64,000 nt of DNA from CAVXJN01 sp963773585 (GTDB lineage Bacteria; Pseudomonadota; Gammaproteobacteria; JASBUN01), in contig CAVZBR010000004.1 of the NCBI GenBank assembly GCA_963773585.1, positions 372,001 through 436,000 of the forward strand. The letters run 5' to 3'. The first letter of the stretch is position 1; each line of letters starts with the position of its first letter. The position numbers were made by a program, and so were the translations under genes. Positions 45,926 through 53,433 of the stretch are shown in pieces. Under the pieces are notes generated by a model. The model was not told the DNA's origin and did not search any database. It saw only the letters and a program-made list of their open reading frames with translations.

Positions 45926-46408
45926 ATGCAACGCGCCGCTCGTCTGCTCACCGCATTGGCATTGATCATCTGTTTCACAAGCACCGCCAACGCGGAACAG
46001 GCGCCATGGGGCAAGGCGCAGCTCAAGGACATTCAATATCAGCCGCACGAAGTCGTCTACGACGTCTCCACCAACAGCGAGGAGGCGTTCGAGGGCGTAC
46101 TCGATCGAGTGAGCTACCTGAGCACGTTGTATCAGGCCGATCCGTTCGAATCTTCGATCATCCTGGTATTGCACGGCAATGAAATCCAATTCTTCGCTCG
46201 TAAGAATTTCGACCGCTACCGTGACTTGATGCGTCGAGCCCAGAGTCTTACCGTCGGCACCACCATCGAGTTCCGGATGTGCCGGCTCGCCGCCCGCGGG
46301 CTCGGCTATGAGCCTGAGGACATCCATGGTTTCGTGACCATGGTGCCCATGGCCGACGCCGAGATCGTGCGCCTGCAAACCGAAGGCGGCTACGCGTACA
46401 TGCGCTAG
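45926..46408 (+). CDS. Periplasmic DsrE-family protein
   Basis: 160 residues from the ATG at 45926 (AAGGAAA upstream), with a signal peptide (LLTALALIICFTSTANA). The body has the DsrE/DsrF alpha-beta pattern: VVYDVSTNSEEAFEGVLDRVSYL, SIILVLHGNEIQFF and EFRMCRLAARGLGY, with one conserved cysteine, and ends VTMVPMADAEIVRLQTEGGYAYMR. Such proteins bind or carry sulfane sulfur. It lies 75 bases before the DsrC-like gene. Confidence 0.82.
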   Translation: MQRAARLLTALALIICFTSTANAEQAPWGKAQLKDIQYQPHEVVYDVSTNSEEAFEGVLDRVSYLSTLYQADPFESSIILVLHGNEIQFFARKNFDRYRDLMRRAQSLTVGTTIEFRMCRLAARGLGYEPEDIHGFVTMVPMADAEIVRLQTEGGYAYMR

Positions 46409-46438
46409 GCCCGTGCCGTTGCGGCCGAGCATGGGGAA

Positions 46439-46457
46439 GATGTATATTAAATACATC
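46439..46457. promoter_or_regulatory. Palindromic operator candidate before the DsrC-like gene
   Basis: GATGTAT-ATTAA-ATACATC, a perfect 7-base inverted repeat with a 5-base AT spacer, in an otherwise GC-rich stretch. It overlaps a possible -10 (TATATT or TAATAT). The binding protein is unknown. Confidence 0.5.
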
Positions 46458-46482
46458 TAATATGACCTGCGGGAGGTCGGCG

Positions 46483-47124
46483 ATGATCCGGATCAATGTA
46501 CGTATGCGTGCCCGCCACGAACCCCTGAAACGGGTTCCTGTAGTTATTCTATGGGATAGCGACGGCACCACCTCCGCCTCTCAGACGGACCGAAACGGCG
46601 TCGCCGAGTTCGATTTACCGGCGGCGAGCGGAAAAGTAATGGTCTCAGGAAGTGCCCGCTACCACGGCTACCTGGATGGTGACATCACGCTCGAACTCTG
46701 GTCGTTGACGGAAGCAGACGCGGTCGCCGACTCTGGCTCTCCCGGCGGCAGCAAAGGCGGAAGTACCGCGTATCCCGGTATGCAGACCCGCGCGCTGCAG
46801 GTCGATGGGCGCGAAGTCCTTACCGATAGCGAAGGTTATCTGGTCGACCTGGATGATTGGAGCGAGGCCTTCGTGCGCGCCCAGGCGGCCGCGGAAGGCC
46901 TGGCACTCAATAGCGAGCACTGGGCCGTGATCCGTTTCCTGCGCGATCACTATGAACAACACCACATTCAGGCCAGCGTGCGCGACACCATCCGCCATTT
47001 CCGCAAAGTCTGGGGCGGCGATAAAAGCAGCAACCGATATTTGCACGATCTGTTTCCCCGTGGCGGTCCCCAGAAACAAGGCAATCGCCTTGCGGGTCTG
47101 TTACGTACCAAGGGCGAACACTGA
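46483..47124 (+). CDS. DsrC/TusE-like protein lacking cysteines, with N-terminal beta-domain fusion
   Basis: 213 residues from the ATG at 46483 (GGGAGG 6 bases upstream). Residues about 1-75 form a small beta-sandwich (VPVVILWDSDGTTSASQTDRNGVAEFDLP). A Gly/Ser linker follows, then a DsrC domain from about 100: VDGREVLTDSEGYLVDLDDWSEAF, HWAVIRFLRDHYEQHHIQASVR, and YLHDLFPRGGPQKQGNRLAGL. Normal DsrC has cysteine in this last segment and at the C-terminus; here both are missing and the protein has no cysteine at all. It cannot carry sulfur the usual way. Cysteine-lacking DsrC relatives have been proposed to be regulatory. Confidence 0.8.
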   Translation: MIRINVRMRARHEPLKRVPVVILWDSDGTTSASQTDRNGVAEFDLPAASGKVMVSGSARYHGYLDGDITLELWSLTEADAVADSGSPGGSKGGSTAYPGMQTRALQVDGREVLTDSEGYLVDLDDWSEAFVRAQAAAEGLALNSEHWAVIRFLRDHYEQHHIQASVRDTIRHFRKVWGGDKSSNRYLHDLFPRGGPQKQGNRLAGLLRTKGEH

Positions 47125-47164
47125 CAGCGTGCATCCACGAACATGATTCGGTTAGCCTTCATAC

Positions 47165-48055
47165 ATGCCATCGACAGTGATCATCGGCTGCGGTTATGTA
47201 GGCGAACGAGTGGCGCGCGCCGCGCGTGATGACGGCAACTCGGTTACCGCCGTTAGCCGCAGCAGCGAACGCGCCGCATCGCTGCAGCGTGCCGGCATCG
47301 CGCACCGCCGCGGCGACCTCGACCAACCCCTGAGCCTGGAACCACTGCCGCTTTCCGGCGCGCTGGTGTACTACTTCGCACCCCCGCCTGCCAGCGGTGA
47401 TCGCGATCCGCGCCTGACGGGATTTTTAGATGTCGCGGATAGAGTTGGTCTACCCGCCGCCGTGGTGCTGATCAGCACCACCGGCGTGTACGGGGACTGC
47501 GCCGGTCAGTGGGTGGATGAGTCGCGCCAGCCCGCCCCGCAGGCAACGCGTGCCCGACGGCGCTGGGACGCCGAACAGCGTCTGCAGGCGTGGGCCGACG
47601 CTCATGGCGTCAGGGCAGTGATCTTGCGGGTTGCGGGAATCTATGGCCCGGGTCGCTTGCCGCGCGCGCGGTTGCAACGCGGCGATCCGGTACTCGCGGC
47701 AGAGCTTTCGCCTTGGAGCAATCGCGTTCACGTCGACGATCTGGCGCGCGCCTGTATCGCCGCCGGCAACCAGGACGATGCCAGCGGGGTCTACAACATA
47801 GCCGACGGCAATCCGTCCACCATGACCGATTATTTCAATCAGGTGGCGGACGCCGTCGGCCTGCCCCGGCCTCCACAACTCGACGGTGCCGCGGCGGAAT
47901 CCGCACTCAGTGAGGGAATGCGCTCGTACCTCGCCGAGTCCAAGCGCATCGACATTCGCCGTATGCGTGAGGAACTGGGCATCGAACCCCGTTACCCCAA
48001 CCTGGTCGCTGGCCTGGCAGCAAGTTTACGAGCGGAATCGATCGAGGTTCCGTGA
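47165..48055 (+). CDS. NAD-dependent epimerase/dehydratase-family (YeeZ-like) protein
   Basis: 296 residues. N-terminal Rossmann TVIIGCGYVGERVARAARDDG, then LVYYFAPPPASGDRD, LISTTGVYGDCAGQWVDESRQPAP, ILRVAGIYGPGR, and WSNRVHVDDLARACIAA. The YxxxK motif is not evident. The subgroup is the extended SDR group around E. coli YeeZ; the substrate is unknown. It starts about 40 bases after the DsrC-like gene and is probably in the same operon. Confidence 0.8.
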   Translation: MPSTVIIGCGYVGERVARAARDDGNSVTAVSRSSERAASLQRAGIAHRRGDLDQPLSLEPLPLSGALVYYFAPPPASGDRDPRLTGFLDVADRVGLPAAVVLISTTGVYGDCAGQWVDESRQPAPQATRARRRWDAEQRLQAWADAHGVRAVILRVAGIYGPGRLPRARLQRGDPVLAAELSPWSNRVHVDDLARACIAAGNQDDASGVYNIADGNPSTMTDYFNQVADAVGLPRPPQLDGAAAESALSEGMRSYLAESKRIDIRRMREELGIEPRYPNLVAGLAASLRAESIEVP

Positions 48056-48082
48056 GTCGGCGAACGCACCGCCGGAGGCGAC

Positions 48083-48562
48083 TTAGTGCTCGTGGCCGCC
48101 GGGGCCATGGACGTGGCCGTGAGAGAGTTCTTCTTCGGTGGCTTCGCGCACTTCCTTCACTTCGACGTCGAAGTTGAGCGTGACGCCGGCCAGCGGATGG
48201 TTGGCGTCAACGGTGACGTTTTCATCGTCCACCGCGACCACGGTGACCACGCTGACGCCCTGTTCGCCCTGGGCATGGAACTGCATCCCCACGTTGACGT
48301 CTTCGACGTCGAAACGGTCACGGGGTACCACCTGCAACAGCGATTCGTCGCGATCGCCGTAGCCATCTTCCGGTGGGATTTTGACCTGTAGCTGTTCTCC
48401 GGCGTTGCGGCCTTCCAGTGCGGCCTCCAGTCCGGGAATAATGCCGCCGACGCCATGGATGTAGGCCAACGGTTCCCGGCCTTGCGAGGTATCGATGGTA
48501 TTGCCCTGCTCGTCAGTCAGGGTGTAATCCATCGTCACTACTTTGTGCTTGGAGATTTCCAT
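48083..48562 (-). CDS. slyD: FKBP-type peptidyl-prolyl isomerase, SlyD family
   Basis: 159 residues from the ATG at 48562, giving the normal SlyD start MEISKHKVVTMDYTLTDEQG. Features: PLAYIHGVGGIIPGLEAALEG, PPEDGYGDRDESLLQVVPRDRF, an insert-in-flap domain, and a histidine-rich metal-binding tail (LSHGHVHGPGGHEH). It is a chaperone/isomerase that can deliver nickel. Confidence 0.93.
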   Translation of the reverse strand: MEISKHKVVTMDYTLTDEQGNTIDTSQGREPLAYIHGVGGIIPGLEAALEGRNAGEQLQVKIPPEDGYGDRDESLLQVVPRDRFDVEDVNVGMQFHAQGEQGVSVVTVVAVDDENVTVDANHPLAGVTLNFDVEVKEVREATEEELSHGHVHGPGGHEH

Positions 48563-48776
48563 GTTCGTGTCCTGGGTGTCATTTAATTGGGCCAGTGTAA
48601 TGCCTTGGGCAACCGAGGGACAAATCAGCGCGGCCACAGGGGCCGGCTGCTGGCGCCACGCAGTCCCATCCTAGAACGCTTTTCCGCTTCACCCACTTCC
48701 AGATTGCGAACACCGCGTTGCCGTGCTGGCGGCGAGCGCCCATGGAACCGGGATGTCCCAGCTCGCGCTGTCTGAA

Positions 48777-49511
48777 TCAGGATCCACCCGGCTCGTGTGA
48801 CGAACGATAGGCGTGGACATCTATTGGGCTGAGCTCCCGATCCCGCATGCCCGCCACGTCCTGAGCGGTCAGCTGGCGACCGCTTTTCGGAGGCTGATTT
48901 CCCCAGCTACTGCGGATATAGTTCACCACCCCGGCGATCTCGGCGTCGGAGAGAAAGGAAAACGACGGCATCTGGCCATCGTAGCTACTGCCGCCGACGG
49001 CAATCTTGCCGCGCAGACCATTAAGCACCACCAGCGCCGGGAATTCCTGGCTGCGATACAGATCCGCGTTGCCCGCCAACGGCGGAAATTCGTCCGCCAC
49101 CCCGTGCCCGTTGGGTTGGTGGCACGAGACACACTGTCCGGCGTAGACTTCCTTGCCACTGACCTGTCGATCGCTGTTGGCTTGCGCTTGGAACGGCGTC
49201 GGCGGGTTGGGGCCAAGGTAGGTGCCCAGATACTGCAAGATATTTTTGCGTTGCGAGTCGGTGACCTCCAGCCCCAGGCTCTGCATGGTGCTCAGAACGC
49301 CGTCCCACTGCGCCTTGGTAATTCCCTTTGAGTCCTTGAGATACTGCAGATCGTGGCAGGTACGGCATTTGCCGTAGACCAGGTTGAGATGGGGGCCGTC
49401 AGGCAACTGCACCGCCGCCACCACCGGCGATGCCAACGCCAACATGCCCCAGCCGAGCACGAACCACTTCGCGCTCAGCTTGAGCACTCCTGCACCATGG
49501 ACTCCTGCCAT
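48777..49511 (-). CDS. Di-heme cytochrome c, probable sulfite dehydrogenase partner
   Basis: 244 residues with an N-terminal signal (WFVLGWGMLALASPVVA). Two haem motifs: CRTCHDLQYLKDSKG and CVSCHQPNGHGVADEFPPLAGN. The first domain has the DLQYLKDSKG pattern of SorB-like cytochromes, the second a cytochrome c555-like fold. Its start overlaps the stop of the molybdoenzyme by one base (TGATG), so it is its electron acceptor by context. Confidence 0.88.
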   Translation of the reverse strand: MAGVHGAGVLKLSAKWFVLGWGMLALASPVVAAVQLPDGPHLNLVYGKCRTCHDLQYLKDSKGITKAQWDGVLSTMQSLGLEVTDSQRKNILQYLGTYLGPNPPTPFQAQANSDRQVSGKEVYAGQCVSCHQPNGHGVADEFPPLAGNADLYRSQEFPALVVLNGLRGKIAVGGSSYDGQMPSFSFLSDAEIAGVVNYIRSSWGNQPPKSGRQLTAQDVAGMRDRELSPIDVHAYRSSHEPGGS

Positions 49512-50782
49512 CAGCTTACCGAAACATTGACGCGATCAACGCCGTTCCACTCATAGCCCTTGGGATTCCAGCGCACGGTTCCGTCGATGGGCTGAGTGCG
49601 GCCTTCCGCGTCCGTAGCCTGCACCATCAGTTCGTGTTCGCCCGGGTCGAGGTCGAATGAAGTACTCCAGCGATACCACGCAAACGGAGTAGGCGGCTGT
49701 TCGATCTTCGCATCTTGCCAGCTCTTACCACTGTCGGCGGAAACCCGAACGCTGGTGACGGGCACGCGCCCGTCGTTCAGGGCAATCCCCTTGACCTCAT
49801 GTTTACCCGCCTTCAACGGCCCGTCTTCCTTCAGCGGTGAGAAAATCACGCTCATGATCTGGAAGTTGTAGGTCGGCCGGCTGTTCTGAACGGTAAAATC
49901 GTTGACGTTCATCTTGCCCGGCTCCACCAGCTTGTACGGAACCCGGTAAGCCTTGGACTGGAAGAAACTCGGCGACTGTTCGTTTTCGAACAACAACTGG
50001 TTGACGAATTTCACATTCATATTGCCATAGAACCCGGGAATGATCAGTCGCACCGGCCCGCCATGGATCGCAGGGATCGGCTCACCGTTGAGCTTCAACG
50101 CCAGAATCGCGTTGTCCAGCGCTGGGTCCTCGATGTGGAAGCTCTTGATCAGATCCTGACCTTTTTCGACCGGCGGGTTGTCAGCGCCGTTGGCGGTCAA
50201 ATAAGTCACGTCTGGACTGGCTCCCAGTTCGAGACTGTCAATGAACGCCCGCAACGGGACACCTTCCCATTCCAGATTCGCCATGCCGCCGTGCTTCCAT
50301 TGGCCGCCAGGGCATTTGGCCTTCTGCGCGTAAAAGCTGCGGCCGTTTCCCGCGCATTGCATGACAGCGGTGAGCTTGGTCTGCTCCATGCCTTTCAAGT
50401 CCTTGAGCTTCACGCTGCGCGGCCGTTCCACCAAGCCCGTGACCTCGATGGTCCAATGGGCGAAGTTCGGCGCCTCCGTGGTCGCGGTCCATGCGCGGGA
50501 ACCGCTCACGGGAAAGTGCATGCGGTTGTAGATGAGGTTCTTGGGCGTGATGTAATGCTCGCGCAGCTGAGTCAAAGGCGCCTCCATCACGCCGAGCTTG
50601 GCATTGTGCACAATCATGTCCGGCGCTTTGCCTTTGATAATGGTCGAGGCATCCGCCGTTTCGCCCGCTGCGTGTGCGCTCCGCAACAGGTGCGGAGCTA
50701 CCCCCAGAGCCAGCCCGCCCAAGCTCAGAAACTTGCCGAAGTCGCGCCGGTTCAACTTCAATCCCGAATCTGATTCTTCCAT
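49511..50782 (-). CDS. Molybdenum sulfite dehydrogenase catalytic subunit (SorA-like)
   Basis: 423 residues. Tat signal (LKLNRRDFGKFLSLGGLALGVAPHLL), then the molybdopterin domain: NLIYNRMHFPVSGSRAW, the cysteine ligand of molybdenum in VMQCAGNGRSFY, HGGMANLEWEGVPLRAFID, and IPAIHGGPVRLIIPGFYGN. The C-terminal third is the Mo-co dimerisation domain (TFQ-type beta fold, ending WNGVDRVNVSV). It oxidises sulfite to sulfate in the periplasm and passes electrons to the cytochrome encoded next. The family is secure; other sulfoxide-oxidising members exist, so the substrate is probable rather than certain. Confidence 0.87.
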   Translation of the reverse strand: MEESDSGLKLNRRDFGKFLSLGGLALGVAPHLLRSAHAAGETADASTIIKGKAPDMIVHNAKLGVMEAPLTQLREHYITPKNLIYNRMHFPVSGSRAWTATTEAPNFAHWTIEVTGLVERPRSVKLKDLKGMEQTKLTAVMQCAGNGRSFYAQKAKCPGGQWKHGGMANLEWEGVPLRAFIDSLELGASPDVTYLTANGADNPPVEKGQDLIKSFHIEDPALDNAILALKLNGEPIPAIHGGPVRLIIPGFYGNMNVKFVNQLLFENEQSPSFFQSKAYRVPYKLVEPGKMNVNDFTVQNSRPTYNFQIMSVIFSPLKEDGPLKAGKHEVKGIALNDGRVPVTSVRVSADSGKSWQDAKIEQPPTPFAWYRWSTSFDLDPGEHELMVQATDAEGRTQPIDGTVRWNPKGYEWNGVDRVNVSVS

Positions 50783-51047
50783 CGTCCACCTCCTGCGTGG
50801 TTGTTTTTGTTTGCGTATGCTTCCCGTCGAACATCGTCGTCCAGCGCTATGCTTAGCACAGCGCCCCGAGGCGCGCGACCGCCGGAAATTTGCGATTTCA
50901 TAGATCCCAAGAGGGTATACAGACGCACTCGAGGCGGGTATTTACGCATGGTGACGCTATTGGTGGCGACGGCGCACGCGGGGAGGCAGAAATAAGTCGT
51001 AACAAATTAGTCCGCGCCTGCCGCGGCCGGTTACGAGCGGGGCGTGC

Positions 51048-52010
51048 CTAATCCGGCAATCCGAGGAAATGAACGCTGAACAAATCCCGCGGGTCGGTCC
51101 ACACTGCCCGCGGCGCATATCCTGCCTGCACCGCCATGGCCTGGAACTCCGCGATGCTGTATTTGTAGGAACATTCCGTATGTATGGACTCGCCACCTGC
51201 AAACAAATAGTCGCGATCCTCGACCCTCACCGCAAGCGGCTTTTCGCTCACCAGATGCATTTCCACGCGGCCGAGCGATTCGTCATAGAACGCATGGTGC
51301 GCGAACGCTCCCGGATCGAGGTCGCTGTCCAGTTCGTTGCGGATACGGTGCAGCAGATTCAAGTTGAAGTCGGCGGTCACGCCGCGTGCATCGTTGTAGG
51401 CGGCATCAAGCAGTGTCTTGTCCTTCTTCAGGTCCACGCCGACCAACATTGCGCCGTCGTCTCCCAATACGTCTCGCACGCCGCGCAGGAACGTGACCGC
51501 TTCGGAAGGTTCGAAGTTGCCAATGCTGGAGCCGGGATAGAACGCCAGTCGCCGATAGGACGCCGGGCATTGCGGTAAAGACAGCCCGGTTGAGAAATCG
51601 GCGCATGCGGCGTGGACTTCCAGCCACGGATAGTCCTGCGCCAAACGCTCGGTGGATGTGCGAAGAAAGTCGCGGGAAATATCCACGCCCAGGTAGGCGG
51701 CTGGCTGCAGCGCCTCCAGCAGGAGTCGGACTTTCTTGCTCGCGCCGCTGCCAAGCTCGATCAACAATGCGCCGCGGCCCGCCAGATCCGCAATGGCGCG
51801 CGCATTGTGCTGCAAAATTGCGATCTCCGTGCGGGTCGGATAATACTCCGGCTGCTCGCAGATCAGATCGAACAACTGCGACCCGCGTTCGTCGTAAAAG
51901 AATTTCGGTGGAATCGCCTTGGGTGTGAGCGCCAGCCCGCGGTGGACTTCCTCGCGCAGACTGGCGGTTCCTGGGTGTTCGTCATAAAAACGGATTGCAG
52001 GTGTACTCAT
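51048..52010 (-). CDS. egtD: L-histidine N-alpha-methyltransferase EgtD
   Basis: 320 residues. The SAM-binding core LIELGSGASKKVRLLLEAL and YLGVDISRDFL is typical, as are PKFFYDERGSQLFDLIC near the N-terminus, FYPGSSIGNFEP, VGVDLKKDKTLLDAAYND and the histidine-pocket ECSYKYS. EgtD makes hercynine, the first step of ergothioneine synthesis. Its ATG overlaps the egtB stop (ATGA). Confidence 0.94.
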   Translation of the reverse strand: MSTPAIRFYDEHPGTASLREEVHRGLALTPKAIPPKFFYDERGSQLFDLICEQPEYYPTRTEIAILQHNARAIADLAGRGALLIELGSGASKKVRLLLEALQPAAYLGVDISRDFLRTSTERLAQDYPWLEVHAACADFSTGLSLPQCPASYRRLAFYPGSSIGNFEPSEAVTFLRGVRDVLGDDGAMLVGVDLKKDKTLLDAAYNDARGVTADFNLNLLHRIRNELDSDLDPGAFAHHAFYDESLGRVEMHLVSEKPLAVRVEDRDYLFAGGESIHTECSYKYSIAEFQAMAVQAGYAPRAVWTDPRDLFSVHFLGLPD

Positions 52011-53305
52011 CGGTCGTCTGCCAGGCGGATGCCGCAGAATTGCCAGCGATCACGAGGGTAAAAGAAGTTGCGATAGGTCGGTCGCAAGTGGTCGGCCGGA
52101 GTAGCGATCGACCCGCCTCGCAACACCAACTGACTGCTCATGAATTTACCATTGTATTCACCGAGCGATCCTGCCATTGGCCGAAAGGCTGGGTAGGGTC
52201 CGTAGGCACTCCGGGTCCACTCCCAGACATCACCGTATAGTTGCGCGAACGGTCGCTGGCCGTCGGCGCCGCCCGGGTGCAGGGCGTCGGCATCGCGCAG
52301 GTTGCCTGCGATCGGTTGGCCGCTCGCGGCGATTTCCCATTCCGCCTCCGTAGGCAGACGACGGCCGGCCCAGCGCGCGTAGGCGTCGGCCTCGTACAGA
52401 CTGACATGGCAAACAGCGGCATGCTCGTCGATCGGCTGCATGCCCGCGAGCGTCATATACCACCAATCGTGTTCGCGCTGCTCCCAGTACAACGGGGCAC
52501 GCCACTGTTCGCGCTGCACAGTGCTCCAACCGTCGGACAACCATAGCTCGGGGCGCTGATAACCGCCGTCCTCCATGAAGGCCAGATACTCCCCGTTGGT
52601 AACCGGCCTCGAGGCAAGAGTGAATTGGTCGACGAAGGTCCGATGACGGGGTGTTTCGTTGTCATAGGCGAAACCGTCGCCGCGATGGCCGATTTCGCGA
52701 ACCCCGCCTTCGATTTCGATCCATTGCACAGCGGCTGGCCGGGCACGCGGGATCGGTTGCTCCCGGTACGCGGGGCGCAGTGGATTGCATGCAAAAATGT
52801 GCTTGATGTCCGTGAGCAGCAGTTCCTGGTGCTGCTGTTCGTGATGGAGACCGAGGACCGTTCGAAACAGCACCTCGGGATCGGTGTGATCCGCCACACC
52901 CTCCAACAGCTCGCCCATGGCGGCATCGACATATGCCCGGTAGGCGTATACCTGCTCGACGCTCGGGCGAGACAGCAGTCCACGCTCCGGCCGCGGGAAC
53001 GGCTTGCCGTGGGTCTCGTAATAGGAATTGAACAGATAATCGTAGATCGGGTCATAAACCCGGTAACCGGGCAGGTACGGCACCAGCACAAACTGTTCGA
53101 AGAACCACGTGACGTGGGCCAGATGCCACTTCGGTGGACTGACGTCCGCCATGGTCTGAATGCAGTAGTCCTCGGTCAGCAGCGGCGCGGACAACGCTGT
53201 GCTTTGATCGCGCACGTGCGCGAACCGCGCTCGCAGACCTTGCGAATTCATTTCCGGGTCCGCTGCAAGGGAATCGTTGGTCAAAGCGTCCGATACGCTG
53301 CTCAT
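52007..53305 (-). CDS. egtB: Ergothioneine biosynthesis sulfoxide synthase EgtB
   Basis: 432 residues. The N-terminal DinB-like domain gives the iron ligands HLAHVTWFFEQF and LGLHHEQQHQELLLTDIKH. The C-terminal formylglycine-generating-type domain has GYQRPELWLSDGWSTV, EHAAVCHVSLYEADAYARWAGRRLPTEAEWE and VWEWTRSAYGPYPAF. EgtB joins hercynine to a cysteine-containing thiol with oxygen. With EgtD it gives the first two steps; no egtC or egtE is visible here, so the C-S lyase must come from elsewhere. It is the first gene of the pair. Confidence 0.93.
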   Translation of the reverse strand: MSSVSDALTNDSLAADPEMNSQGLRARFAHVRDQSTALSAPLLTEDYCIQTMADVSPPKWHLAHVTWFFEQFVLVPYLPGYRVYDPIYDYLFNSYYETHGKPFPRPERGLLSRPSVEQVYAYRAYVDAAMGELLEGVADHTDPEVLFRTVLGLHHEQQHQELLLTDIKHIFACNPLRPAYREQPIPRARPAAVQWIEIEGGVREIGHRGDGFAYDNETPRHRTFVDQFTLASRPVTNGEYLAFMEDGGYQRPELWLSDGWSTVQREQWRAPLYWEQREHDWWYMTLAGMQPIDEHAAVCHVSLYEADAYARWAGRRLPTEAEWEIAASGQPIAGNLRDADALHPGGADGQRPFAQLYGDVWEWTRSAYGPYPAFRPMAGSLGEYNGKFMSSQLVLRGGSIATPADHLRPTYRNFFYPRDRWQFCGIRLADDR

Positions 53306-53433
53306 GCGCGCGTTCTCCTGATACGGGATTGCTTCACGGATATTGCTTGTACGCAGCGTAAAAGCGCCCGCCGCAGCTTCCTATTCCTTTAGAACCTCCG
53401 GATTCGAGGCGCAAGCGACAGAAAAAAGAGAAT

